A stretch of DNA of 64,000 bases from Henckelia pumila (GCF_033568475.1 NC_133120.1:86074151-86138150); one strand, 5' to 3'. Shown: positions 24,519 through 36,358, numbered from the stretch's first letter. The notes: generated from the letters alone by a model not told the origin. Numbers and translations are program-made.

Positions 24519-24587
24519 CATCTCCTCTAATTAGTACCATCGTCCTATATGTACTAGTTAAATTGCAACATCAAACTATTGTACAAA

Positions 24588-25013
24588 ATGAATAAATCTT
24601 TTGCTTTCTTTTTAACCATATTCGTTGTGAAACTCTTGGTGCTCGGTTCATCCATGAGCGTCAAGAGTATAGGTTTTCTTCAAAATTATGAAGTTCATGT
24701 TATGCGACGATTTGCGAATGATTCCGGTGAGTTAGTCGTTCGGTGCGAGTCAGGGGACGACGATCTCGGAGAGCATTATTTGGCTACGGGTGATGATTTT
24801 CATTGGAGGTTTAGGGTGAATTTCTTCAAGTCCACACTCTTCTTCTGCCATGTGAGATGGGGTGAATTGGAGCAAACATTCAATGCTTTTGACACTGATT
24901 ATATAAGTTTTAAGTGTGAGGAAACTTCCAAGTGTTTTTGGTCTTTGAGTGAAGAGGGGATTTATTTTAGTTGTGATGATGAGAATTATGTGAAAGAGTT
25001 TGAGTGGTCATGA
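24588..25013 (+). CDS. S-protein homologue (plant self-incompatibility S1 family), SPH 2
   Basis: A single-exon gene of 141 aa. The open frame extends upstream to a TTG, but the first ATG is at 24588 (MNKSFAFFLTIFVV), which starts a clear signal peptide. The mature protein shows VVRCESGDDDLGEH, FHWRFRVNFF, TLFFCHVRWG and FKCEETSKCFW, the conserved cysteine pattern of the family. A fifth cysteine lies in GIYFSCDDE near the end. It is closest to SPH 1 among the five copies in the window (both share the LFFCH..WG core), so the pair probably arose by tandem duplication. Secreted; role unknown. Confidence 0.9.
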   Translation: MNKSFAFFLTIFVVKLLVLGSSMSVKSIGFLQNYEVHVMRRFANDSGELVVRCESGDDDLGEHYLATGDDFHWRFRVNFFKSTLFFCHVRWGELEQTFNAFDTDYISFKCEETSKCFWSLSEEGIYFSCDDENYVKEFEWS

Positions 25014-25889
25014 TGGGTTAGATGAAATGTGGGCTCGAATCAGGCCCAAAATTCAGGTCATACAAATTAATGTTACGTCCAGCCTAAATCATTATTGGGT
25101 CCAAATTGTTAACCCAAATCCAAATCCATATCTATTCGAGCTCGGTCAAGATGTTACTTATGGGTCCTTGTTTAGAAAAAAAAAAATAAAATGTTTGGGT
25201 CTAATTATAATAGTTGGAGTTATAAAAAACTCTTATATAATCAGTAGAGAAAATTATATTTTCAGTGATTTAACTTACATGTTTTTTCCATATTTTGTCA
25301 TGGGTAAATTCATAAACTTAGCATGGTTTGTTGTCATGTATATGAGTATATCACCATTTTCCCGAATCGAAAAAAGCAAAAATTAATGAAATAAGACAGT
25401 AAATTAACTGACAACATAACCAAAAATAATAATAAAACAAACTCACTGCCTCAATGATATAACACTGAAAAGAAGACAAGATTATGCTAATAATAATGAA
25501 ATGAAACATTAGAGACACGCAATCTATAAAATAAGTCGATAACTTGCAAAGAATCTGGCCTGACTTTGTACCAAATCCAATTCCTGATCTACACAATTTT
25601 CCCATTGCAAATTAAGCCACAATTTGCTTACTTACTCATAGAGGGGACACACCAAAAACCCAATAATACAACACCTAACCATTTCCCATATATTACATGC
25701 AATCTTATCATGAAAATATAATAAACCAGCCAGTTCATGCATTAGGGGGAAAAAGTGGTGTGAAGACAAAATTAAGGGTGCAAATACAGCTAGAGGAAAA
25801 CAACTCAAAGTAGTGTGTGTCATTTTGGTCAAAGAAGGAATGGCTCCTTTAGCCAACCTCTACTTTTGGAAGCATATATAAATACACGA

Positions 25890-25928
<39 letters not shown>
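25014..25928. other. Intergenic DNA with TA microsatellite
   Basis: I find no convincing gene. Short minus-strand frames at 25351-25605 and 25632-25856 have no recognisable domains. A TA dinucleotide run covers about 25891-25928 and borders the fold-back element that starts at 25929. Confidence 0.5.
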
Positions 25929-25931
<3 letters not shown>

Positions 25932-25976
25932 TTGATCCCCCGCACCCTAGGGTGCGGGGAATCCGTGCACACCCGT

Positions 25977-28567
25977 TGAAACGACCCTAACTCTATAATA
26001 AATAAATATGCGGAATTTTTTTTTTTTTTTTTTTTTTTTTTCTACTTAAATAAATATATGTAAGTACATATATGCCCATACATATATGCACCAAATAAAA
26101 ATACTAAAAATAAATTCAGGACTAAATAAATAAACAATTTGAATACTTAAATAAAATGCATTCTTAAAAATAATTAAACAACTGAGTCAACCCTAGAATT
26201 AAAAATATACTACATAAATAAAATAAATAAAAATGTGCATGCACTAAAAATATTTAATAAAATATCCAAAAACATCAACCCAAAAAAAATATAAAAAAAA
26301 TGTATCATGACATCATGCACGGTGACTCAGAAACTGTCACGGTCACGGGGCTACTGCAGCACGGCTCATACATCCTCACCACCGGTAGGAGTAACCTGTT
26401 CCTCTACGTACTCACCTGCACCATATCAGTGTAGTGAGCCTAGAGGCCCAACATGCATACTAACAAGGGTTTAAAATAATTTAAATCAATTTACTACTAA
26501 TACATACATATACATGAATGAGCATGCTTAAAAATTAATAACATAAATTACATAAATAAACATACATAACATACATAATATCATACATACATAAGTTGTT
26601 GAGCGTTTATTTTCTTAACATCGAATGGTCCTATCCGTAAGTGTGACCCATAGTGCGACTGATCAGTCTAAGAAACCATCGTACGAGGCTGGTGGCGAAC
26701 CACCCATACATAAATGGCAGAAAACTGCCCATACATAAATGGCAGAAACTGCCCATACATAAATGGCAGAAACTGCACATACATAAATGGCCACACTACT
26801 TCAATTTCCACCTAAAATATTTTATTTGCTCAACCATAGAAATTAAATCATATCATAAAAATTGATTTCATGAATGCATGTACTTAAATAAATTGTGTGT
26901 CCTTCATATATATTTAATTTAATTTTCTTACTAACATATAAATATTAAAATAACTTAAATGCATAAAAAAATAATTAAATATATAATCGGGACACATGCA
27001 ATTTTCTCATGGATGGTTCTGGACTGCTGGCCCTACACTCAAACCCATTAACTTAAATCTGGCCCATTGGGCCCAAAAACCCAAAGACTGGCCCAATAAC
27101 CTTTATGGGCCCAAAAGTCCATAAAAATTATGGAATAACTTAATTAAAATTTTAAAAGACCAAATAAAATTATTTGGGAGTCCAAATGATTTTATTTTAA
27201 TTTAACTGACTAAATAACCCATTAATTCATAAAATGTTTTAAAAATAAAAGGACTCGAGCCCGGCCCACCAAACCCGGACCCGGACCCACTTAACCCGAC
27301 CCATTAACCTACTGACCCGACCCGAGCCCCCACGACCCGACCCGGTACTCTGAAACCCTAAACCCGAACCCCTTTTTCCTAACCTAGCCTCTCGGCCGCC
27401 GAGGGCTTGGGCAGCAGGCCTTCAACGCCTGCTGCCGCCCTGCTCCGGCCACGACCGGCCGGAGCGCCGCCGGCAGGACCTTCCCAGGGTCCTGCCGGTT
27501 CGAGCCACACCAGGCCCCTGCCCCCATGCACGCCCAAACCCCCAAGCCGCAGCCCTTTCTCCCAAACCCTAACCGTGCGCAGCTGCAGCCTTCTAGCCAA
27601 AACCTGATCGGCCGAGCCCTTCTCAGCCCCAAGCCCTGCCATGGCTCGATCCTTAGGCACCCTAGGACCTCACCTGACCGAACCCTCAGCCCCGAACCAA
27701 GCCATGCCAACAAAATTTCGTGAATCATGAATCATGCACGCAAACAACATCCTTCAACAAAAATTTTCTGAAAAATAGTTAAAGAAATTCGATGCCCACT
27801 TATCCTACATATTATACACTGATATAATGTTAAAATGAGAAGAAAATCATGCCTTTCACCGTAGATATGGATTTAACACGCGTAGGAAGGACTTCGGGAC
27901 GACGGGGCGACCTTGGCTTGCTTGGAACCTTCGAAATATTGGCTATGGTGTTCTTGGAGGTTGGTTCGGTGAAGAAGGAGATGGAATGAAGGTGACGGCT
28001 GATAGGGGAGGAAGAAAAAGATCGGCTAGTTGTTTTAGGTTGAATAGGTTTAATTTTAGGTTAATTTAGAATATAGGTTAAATAATTAAATAAAAAGGTT
28101 TTAAGATAATTAAAATACAAGTTAACTCTTAAATAAACCTTTAGAAATCTGATAATATAAAATAAACTCGAAATAATAATTTAGGGGAATTTTAAAAATA
28201 CTAAAAAGTCAATATTTTGACTAATTTTGGATAAAAATGACTCCTAAAATTAAATAAAATTAAATACCTAAAATTTTGGGATAATAAAACTCAAAATAAT
28301 ATTTTAAGGCTCCAAAAAGGCTCATAAAATAATTTGGCTAGAAAGTTGTCATCTCGTCCGTCCACGGTCCCGTCTACGCGATTAAATAATAAAAATACTA
28401 AAAAAATCCTAAAAAACTAATTATGGGTTAAATGCTTAAAAATAAATTAAATCATGCATAAATAAATTCACAAAATTATTTAACCCATAAATCATAAATT
28501 TAAATAATTAAAATATCCTAATTATGCAGGCGGATTTATGTAATTAAAAAAAATACCGGGTGTTACA
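25977..28567 (-). repeat. 3' LTR of the Gypsy element
   Basis: 2591 bp from TGAAACG to TGTTACA on the plus strand. It holds a T run of 26, a ~22-bp minisatellite (26703-26790) and a GC-rich block at about 27240-27720. The GC-rich block contains CCCGACCC-type runs and a telomere-like AAACCCTAAACCC. Short open frames in the block look incidental. Confidence 0.93.
26703..26790. repeat. Minisatellite in the left Gypsy LTR
   Basis: Four copies of a ~22-bp unit CCCATACATAAATGGCAGAA (with length variants) stand in a row. The same array is in the other LTR at 34135-34222, with one substitution (26777 A, 34209 C). Confidence 0.85.
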
Positions 28568-28578
28568 ATTCTCCCCCC
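28568..28578 (-). other. Polypurine tract of the Gypsy element
   Basis: The minus strand reads GGGGGGAGAAT immediately before the TGTAACACC start of the LTR, confirming the minus orientation. Confidence 0.8.
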
Positions 28579-28612
28579 CTTAAATTGAATTTCGTCCTCG
28601 AAATTAAAGTAC

Positions 28613-31600
28613 TTACCCGAACAACTCCGGGTAGCGAGTCCTCATATCCTCCTCGGTCTCCCAAGTAGCTTCCTCCTCCGAGTGATTCAGCCACTGGACT
28701 CTGACCATCGGTATGACCCGCGTCCTAAGCCTCCGCTCCTCTCTAGCCAAGATCCGCACTGGTCTCTCCTCGTAAACAAGATCTGGCGGCAACTGTAAGG
28801 GCTCAAAATCCAACACATGCGACGGATTGGAGACATATCTCCGAAGCATGGATACATGGAAAACGTTGTGCACTGCCGCTAGCCCTGGAGGTAGAGCTAA
28901 ACGATAGGCCAACGTGCCAACTCGCTCCAAGATCTCGAATGGCCCTATGTATCTCGGATTAAGCTTGCCTCTCCGTCCAAAACGCGCTACTCCCTTCATA
29001 GGTGACACCTTCAAGAATACGTGATCACCTACTGCGAACTCCAAATCGCGTCGTCTGGCATCTGCATAACTCTTCTGCCGACTCTGCGCAGTCCTCATCC
29101 TCTCTCGAATCTGCGTCACGATGTCAGCTGTCTGCTGCACAATCTCCGGACCCAACAAAATCCGCTCACCAACCTCATCCCAATGCACCGGAGATCTGCA
29201 TCTCCTCCCATAAAGTGCTGCATATGGAGCCATACCTATAGACGACTGAAAGCTGTTGTTATAGGTAAACTCCACCAATGGCAGTCTAGTCTCCCAAGAG
29301 CCCCGAAAATCAATGACACAAGCTCTCAGAAGATCCTCGAGAACCTGGATCACTCTCTCAGACTGCCCATCTGTCTGGGGATGAAATGCTGTACTGAACA
29401 GAAGCCTAGTCCCCATAGCCGTGTGCAGACTCTTCCAAAACGCAGATGTGAATCTCGGATCTCTGTCTGACACAATAGACACTGGTATGCCATGCAGTCT
29501 AACAATCTCTCTAATGTAAAGCTCTGCATACTGTGTCAAAGTATAGTTAGTCCTCACCGGCAAGAAATGAGCTGACTTGGTGAGTCTATCCACAATCACC
29601 CAAATCGCTGTGCAACCTCTGGCACTCCTCGGCAAGCCAACCACAAAGTCCATCGTAATATTCTCCCATTTCCATTCCGGAATGGGAAGAGGTCTAAGAA
29701 GTCCTGCTGGACGCTGATGCTCTGCTTTGACTTGCTGACAAGTCAAGCACTCTGACACCACTCTCCCGATGTCACTCTTCATCCCAGGCCACCAATACAA
29801 TAACTGCAAATCTCGGTACATCTTCGTACTTCCGGGGTGAATGGAGTACGGAGATGCATGAGCCTCTGCTAGAATCTCGGCTCTCAACTGATCAACGCTC
29901 GGTACCCACATCCTCCCACGGTACTGAACGATGCCATCCTCCACTGTATACAAGAGATTACCTCTGGCCTCATCTCTCTGTCTCCATCGCTGTAGCTCCT
30001 CATCAGTAGACTGTCCCTCTCTAATCCGATCTCGCAGAACTGGCTGCACTGTCAACACTGACAAGCTCGGTGCATGGCCACTCGGATAGCACTCCAAACC
30101 AAATCTCTGAATCTCGGTCTGTAGTGGTAGCTGTACAGTCAAACATGATATCACTGACGACTTCCGACTCAAAGCATCTGCCACTACATTAGCCTTACCC
30201 GGATGGTAGCTAATGTCACAGTCGTAGTCCTTAACAAGCTCAAGCCATCTGCGCTGCCTCATGTTCAACTCCTTCTGGGTGAAGAAGTACTTGAGGCTCT
30301 TGTGATCAGTGAAAATCTTGCACTTCTCGCCGTAAAGATAGTGCCTCCAGATTTTCAACGCAAATACCACTGCTGCAAGCTCCAAATCATGCGTCGGATA
30401 GTTCTGCTCATGAATCTTCAACTGTCGCGACGCATATGCGATAACTCTGCCACTCTGCATAAGTACTGCGCCCAAACCAAGCTTGGACGCGTCGGTGTAC
30501 ACCACTAACTCCTCATGTGGCACTGTCATAGCTAACACCGGTGCTGAAGTAAGTGCATCCTTCAGCTGATCAAAGCTCCTCTGACAATCTGGACTCCAAC
30601 TATACTTCGCGTTCTTCTTGGTCAAGGAAGTCAAGGGTACTGCAATAGAGGAAAAACCCTTGATGAACTTCCTATAGTATCCTGCTAAACCCAAGAAGCT
30701 ACGAATCTCCGAAGCATTCTTTGGAATCCCCCAATCCCTCACTGCCTGCACCTTGGACTGATCCACTGCAATCCCATCCCTAGAAATAATGTGGCCTAGA
30801 AACGCCACCTGCTCCAACCAAAACTCACACTTACTGAACTTTGCAAACAGTCGATGCTCTCTCAAAGTCTGTAAGGCTGTATGCAAATGCTGTGTATGCT
30901 CCTCAATGCTCCTCGAGTAGATCAATATGTCATCAATGAATACAATGACAAACTGATCTAGATACGGCTGGAAGACACGATGCATGAGATCCATAAAAAC
31001 TGCTGGAGCATTGGTCAACCCAAAGGGCATCACCAAGAACTCATAGTGCCCATATCGTGTCCTAAAGGCAGTCTTAGACACGTCTGAATCTCTGACTCTC
31101 AACTGATGGTAACCAGATCGCAGATCGATCTTGGAGAATACCGAAGCTCCCTGCAACTGATCGAATAAATCCTCTATCCTCGGTAGCGGATACTTATTCT
31201 TCACTGTGACTCTGTTGAGTTCTCGGTAGTCAATGCACAATCTCATGCTGCCGTCCTTCTTCTTCACAAACAACACTGGAGCTCCCCATGGAGAAAAGCT
31301 AGGACGAACAAAGCCCTTCTCCAACAACTCCTGAATCTGCTCCTTCAACTCTCTCATCTCTGTAGGAGCAAGTCGATACGGTGCCTTAGAGATAGGCACA
31401 GTATCCGGCAACAACTCAATACTGAACTCCACCTCCCTCACTGGTGGAACTCCTGCAACATCGTCAGGAAAAACATCTGGATAGTCACGTACCACCTCTA
31501 TATCTGATAAAGACCTGCTAGAAACATCGGAGGTAGTGACCACACTAGCAAGAAATCCCTGACATCCATTGCGTAACAGTTTCCTCGCACGAACAAGTGA

Positions 31601-33241
31601 TATCATCTGAGGAATACTGCTAGACTGAGATGCAAAGAAAGTAAACATCTCACCTCCTGCTGGCTTCACTGATACTGTCCTACGTCGGAAATCAATCGAA
31701 GCTCCATTAACTGATAGCCAGTCCATACCCAAAATCATGTCAAACCCGGTCAATGGAAGAACCACTAGATCTGCTCGAATGGAGTGTCCCTGCAGCTCCA
31801 ATGCCAGATCCCTGATGACACTAGTGGTAGTGATAATCTGTCCGGATGGCATGGTAACATCGTAACCACTGTCTACAACCTCTGGTGTAATGCCTATCCG
31901 TCTGATAAAATCCCGGGAGATAAACGAATGCGTGGCTCCTGAATCTAGCAACGCAAACGTGGAGTTTCCTCCAACTAGAATTCTCCCTGCACGCAGAAGA
32001 TTCCCAACAATTCATACCACTATGCTCCCAAGGTTAAAACACTAAAATCCTCAATTCTAATCACAAAGAAACAAAATTCTTATTCTAGCATGCTGATAAT
32101 TAAACTCATGCAACAGGCATTAAGATATAATCACAATAAACAAAAGCAAAGAATTGAAAAAGTTCTAGGGGTTAAGTATACCGGTGATCAAGGAGGTATC
32201 TGGATCTGCCTCCTCAGCCTGCATAACATAAACTCGCCCACTGACATTCTGCCTCTGCGGGCAGTTGGCAATCTGATGCCCTGGCTCCTTGCAGCGATAG
32301 CAGACTCCTGCTCCCAAAAGACACTGCCCGGAATGCATCTTCTGGCACTTCGGACACACTGGATATCTCCCTGGAGTAGGGGCCCCGCCCCTAGTCTGCT
32401 GCTGTGGCTTCCCCTGAGGCCTCTGCTGATTCGGGCCCTTAGATGGCCCTGTAGACTGCTTCTTCGCAGGTGGCTGCGAAGAAGGTCGCTGATACCCAGT
32501 CTGAACAAACTGCCTCTTACCCTGCTGTTGCTCCCTCTGGATCGCTCTCCGACCCTCCTCCGAACGCAAAGCCCGGCTGACTGCAGACTCATATGTAAAA
32601 ACGTCTGCCATGCGTACATCGTGCCTGATCTCTGCCTTCAGGCCCTCAACAAACTGTCGCAGCTTCTCCTGCGGACTCTCAGCAATCATGGGCACGAAAC
32701 GGCAGCCCCTCTCAAACTGGCTGATGTACTCCACTACAGATCTGTCCCCCTGGCGGAGACTCATGAACTCTCGGATCATGCGGCTGCGCACGTCCTCAGT
32801 GAAATACTTGGCGTAGAAGATACGCCTGAACTCAACCCATGTCAGAGTCGGTAGATGAACTCCTCTAACTGCACCCTCCCACCATGAGGCTGCATCGCCT
32901 CGCATCATATATGTAGCACAGCTCACCCTGTCGGCGTCTGTGATCCCCATGTAGTCAAAGATGGACTCAAGTGAGCGAATCCATCCCTCCGCCACCAACG
33001 GATCGGTGGTCCCCAAAAACTCCTTAGGCCCCTTCTTCTGGAACCTCTCTGCGACGTCCTCCTCGTGGGACAGTCTGGGACGGGCAGCCTGCTGCTCCAG
33101 CAAGGCAGTGATACCCGCCATCATCGTGGCACTGGCCTGCTCCAGTGCTGTCATGGGGTGCTGCTGAGGTGGCGGTGGAGGTGGAGGTGGAGGTCCCCCA
33201 CGTCGGTTCACTGGTCTGGGAGGCATTCTGCACCACCACAT
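28613..33241 (-). CDS. Gag-Pol polyprotein of the Gypsy element (two exons inferred)
   Basis: The gag part (33241 down to 32182) holds a proline-rich start, the retrotransposon gag domain and a zinc knuckle [14 protein letters not shown]. The pol part (31986 to 28613) has protease [11 protein letters not shown] with FIDDILIYS, RNase H ([13 protein letters not shown]), an integrase HHCC finger (CLTCQQ), DDE regions ([31 protein letters not shown]) and a chromodomain-like C-terminus. Read without splicing, gag stops at TAG (32165-32167). Removing 31987-32181 (GT..AG) joins them in frame as LIT-G-RILVGG, giving 1477 aa from ATG 33241, or 1472 aa from the second ATG at 33226. That second Met starts the more typical MPPRP. 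No stop interrupts either part. The intron is an inference from sequence. Confidence 0.88.
31987..32181 (-). other. Putative intron between gag and pol
   Basis: 195 bp on the minus strand, starting GTATAC and ending GTGCAG. It is much more AT-rich than the coding parts on either side and contains the gag stop codon a few codons after the donor. A possible branch site (TTTTAAC) lies roughly 50 bases before the acceptor. Splicing restores one frame from gag into the start of protease. The unspliced RNA would give Gag alone and the spliced RNA Gag-Pol. Confidence 0.7.
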
Positions 33242-33340
33242 ATTTATTTACGTAAATCGCCTTGCATAACTAAGTGTTTAAAAATTAAGGCTAACTTAAA
33301 TTCTAGAAATTTAAACCATACTATAAACATTAAAACTTAC
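33228..33340 (-). other. Possible leader intron of the Gypsy element
   Basis: Between PBS and gag, the minus strand has a strong donor (TCT/GTAAGT at 33340) and an AG acceptor (GGTGCAG, ending at 33228) one base before the ATG at 33226. Removal of the 113 bp would delete the upstream ATG (33241) and start Gag at MPPRP. The acceptor lacks a good pyrimidine tract, so this is weaker than the gag-pol intron. Confidence 0.35.
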
Positions 33341-33398
33341 AGACCGGTAGCGTGGATTTCTGAGCTAGCATAGCAGTAGTGACCCCTCCAAGGACCGT

Positions 33399-33410
33399 GC
33401 TCTGATACCA
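33399..33410 (-). other. Primer binding site (tRNA-iMet) of the Gypsy element
   Basis: The minus strand reads TGGTATCAGAGC, a 12-base match to the 3' end of initiator tRNA-Met, two bases inside the right LTR. Confidence 0.93.
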
Positions 33411-33412
33411 AC

Positions 33413-35999
33413 TGAAACGACCCTAACTCTATAATAAATAAATATGCGGAATTTTTTTTTTTTTTTTTTTTTTCTACTTAAATAAATATATGTAAGTACA
33501 TATATGCCCATACATATATGCACCAAATAAAAATACTAAAAATAAATTCAGGACTAAATAAATAAACAATTTGAATACTTAAATAAAATGCATTCTTAAA
33601 AATAATTAAACAACTGAGTCAACCCTAGAATTAAAAATATACTACATAAATAAAATAAATAAAAATGTGCATGCACTAAAAATATTTAATAAAATATCCA
33701 AAAACATCAACCCAAAAAAAATATAAAAAAAATGTATCATGACATCATGCACGGTGACTCAGAAACTGTCACGGTCACGGGGCTACTGCAGCACGGCTCA
33801 TACATCCTCACCACCGGTAGGAGTAACCTGTTCCTCTACGTACTCACCTGCACCATATCAGTGTAGTGAGCCTAGAGGCCCAACATGCATACTAACAAGG
33901 GTTTAAAATAATTTAAATCAATTTACTACTAATACATACATATACATGAATGAGCATGCTTAAAAATTAATAACATAAATTACATAAATAAACATACATA
34001 ACATACATAATATCATACATACATAAGTTGTTGAGCGTTTATTTTCTTAACATCGAATGGTCCTATCCGTAAGTGTGACCCATAGTGCGACTGATCAGTC
34101 TAAGAAACCATCGTACGAGGCTGGTGGCGAACCACCCATACATAAATGGCAGAAAACTGCCCATACATAAATGGCAGAAACTGCCCATACATAAATGGCA
34201 GAAACTGCCCATACATAAATGGCCACACTACTTCAATTTCCACCTAAAATATTTTATTTGCTCAACCATAGAAATTAAATCATATCATAAAAATTGATTT
34301 CATGAATGCATGTACTTAAATAAATTGTGTGTCCTTCATATATATTTAATTTAATTTTCTTACTAACATATAAATATTAAAATAACTTAAATGCATAAAA
34401 AAATAATTAAATATATAATCGGGACACATGCAATTTTCTCATGGATGGTTCTGGACTGCTGGCCCTACACTCAAACCCATTAACTTAAATCTGGCCCATT
34501 GGGCCCAAAAACCCAAAGACTGGCCCAATAACCTTTATGGGCCCAAAAGTCCATAAAAATTATGGAATAACTTAATTAAAATTTTAAAAGACCAAATAAA
34601 ATTATTTGGGAGTCCAAATGATTTTATTTTAATTTAACTGACTAAATAACCCATTAATTCATAAAATGTTTTAAAAATAAAAGGACTCGAGCCCGGCCCA
34701 CCAAACCCGGACCCGGACCCACTTAACCCGACCCATTAACCTACTGACCCGACCCGAGCCCCCACGACCCGACCCGGTACTCTGAAACCCTAAACCCGAA
34801 CCCCTTTTTCCTAACCTAGCCTCTCGGCCGCCGAGGGCTTGGGCAGCAGGCCTTCAACGCCTGCTGCCGCCCTGCTCCGGCCACGACCGGCCGGAGCGCC
34901 ACCGGCAGGACCTTCCCAGGGTCCTGCCGGTTCGAGCCACACCAGGCCCCTGCCCCCATGCACGCCCAAACCCCCAAGCCGCAGCCCTTTCTCCCAAACC
35001 CTAACCGTGCGCAGCTGCAGCCTTCTAGCCAAAACCTGATCGGCCGAGCCCTTCTCAGCCCCAAGCCCTGCCATGGCTCGATCCTTAGGCACCCTAGGAC
35101 CTCACCTGACCGAACCCTCAGCCCCGAACCAAGCCATGCCAACAAAATTTCGTGAATCATGAATCATGCACGCAAACAACATCCTTCAACAAAAATTTTC
35201 TGAAAAATAGTTAAAGAAATTCGATGCCCACTTATCCTACATATTATACACTGATATAATGTTAAAATGAGAAGAAAATCATGCCTTTCACCGTAGATAT
35301 GGATTTAACACGCGTAGGAAGGACTTCGGGACGACGGGGCGACCTTGGCTTGCTTGGAACCTTCGAAATATTGGCTATGGTGTTCTTGGAGGTTGGTTCG
35401 GTGAAGAAGGAGATGGAATGAAGGTGACGGCTGATAGGGGAGGAAGAAAAAGATCGGCTAGTTGTTTTAGGTTGAATAGGTTTAATTTTAGGTTAATTTA
35501 GAATATAGGTTAAATAATTAAATAAAAAGGTTTTAAGATAATTAAAATACAAGTTAACTCTTAAATAAACCTTTAGAAATCTGATAATATAAAATAAACT
35601 CGAAATAATAATTTAGGGGAATTTTAAAAATACTAAAAAGTCAATATTTTGACTAATTTTGGATAAAAATGACTCCTAAAATTAAATAAAATTAAATACC
35701 TAAAATTTTGGGATAATAAAACTCAAAATAATATTTTAAGGCTCCAAAAAGGCTCATAAAATAATTTGGCTAGAAAGTTGTCATCTCGTCCGTCCACGGT
35801 CCCGTCTACGCGATTAAATAATAAAAATACTAAAAAAATCCTAAAAAACTAATTATGGGTTAAATGCTTAAAAATAAATTAAATCATGCATAAATAAATT
35901 CACAAAATTATTTAACCCATAAATCATAAATTTAAATAATTAAAATATCCTAATTATGCAGGCGGATTTATGTAATTAAAAAAAATACCGGGTGTTACA
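33413..35999 (-). repeat. 5' LTR of the Gypsy element
   Basis: 2587 bp, paired with 25977-28567. I noticed only a shorter T run (22 instead of 26) and two substitutions (34209 and 34901, corresponding to 26777 and 27469). I compared by eye and through the translated frames, not base by base throughout. Confidence 0.93.
34135..34222. repeat. Minisatellite in the right Gypsy LTR
   Basis: Four ~22-bp units, the counterpart of 26703-26790. Confidence 0.85.
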
Positions 36000-36318
36000 C
36001 CCGTGCTCAAAATAATTTCGATTGACTTGAAATTTTTACGGTAGGATCGTTTTAAAAATATGAATCCAACGATATATCATATGCTACAAATTTTAATTTC
36101 GATGGCCGGTATCGTGAAGATAGCCGAAAATAGGGTTAAATGTGCAATTTTTGGTCATTTTCATGATTCCGGCCATCGAGATTGAAATTTGTAGCATATG
36201 ATATATCATTGAATTCGTATTTTTAAAACGATCCTACCATAAAAATTTCAATTCAATCGGAATTATTTTGAGCACGGGTGTGCACGGATTCCCTGCACCC
36301 TAGGGTGCGGGGATCAAG

Positions 36319-36358
<40 letters not shown>

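Larger units (their letters stand above)
25977..35999 (-). mobile_element. Complete Ty3/Gypsy chromovirus (Tekay/Del type)
   Basis: A 10,023-bp minus-strand element is flanked by the exact duplication CCCGT (25972-25976, 36000-36004). The LTRs are 2591 and 2587 bp with TG..CA ends (TGAAACG, TGTTACA). Its PBS matches 12 bases of tRNA-iMet, and its gag and pol are open. The domain order is protease, RT, RNase H, integrase and a chromodomain-like tail, with LDSGATHSF protease and long LTRs, as in the plant Tekay/Del clade. The LTRs look nearly identical, so the insertion is very young and may still be mobile. Confidence 0.93.
25929..36320. mobile_element. Fold-back MITE split by the Gypsy element
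   Basis: Joining 25929-25976 to 36005-36320 gives a 364-bp element that is almost a perfect inverted repeat along its whole length. It starts GACTTGATCCCC and ends GGGGATCAAGTC. Both ends carry the palindrome CGCACCCTAGGGTGCG (one base off at the right) and both arms carry CGTGCACACCCGTGCTC or its complement. Arms of about 165 bp surround a short centre near 36110-36165. It sits in a TA/TC microsatellite, so the target duplication may be TA, but this cannot be decided in a repeat. The superfamily is unassigned. Confidence 0.8.

Noticed and set aside
25351-25856. Two minus-strand frames between SPH 2 and the MITE
   Set aside because: No similarity to known families and no splice partners; left as intergenic.
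26703-26790. Possible CRISPR-like array in the Gypsy LTR
   Set aside because: Units are contiguous ~22-bp repeats without spacers, in a plant nuclear context. A minisatellite.
27350-27375. Interstitial telomere (AAACCCTAAACCC)
   Set aside because: Less than two perfect plant telomere units, inside an LTR and present in both LTRs; not a chromosome-fusion trace.
27379-27728. GC-rich open frames in both Gypsy LTRs (up to 114 codons on both strands)
   Set aside because: Several overlapping frames on both strands in a GC-rich block without stops are expected by composition. No domain is recognisable.
29002-30508. Plus-strand frames opposite the Gypsy pol gene
   Set aside because: Antisense shadows of the long pol frame without own start context or domains.
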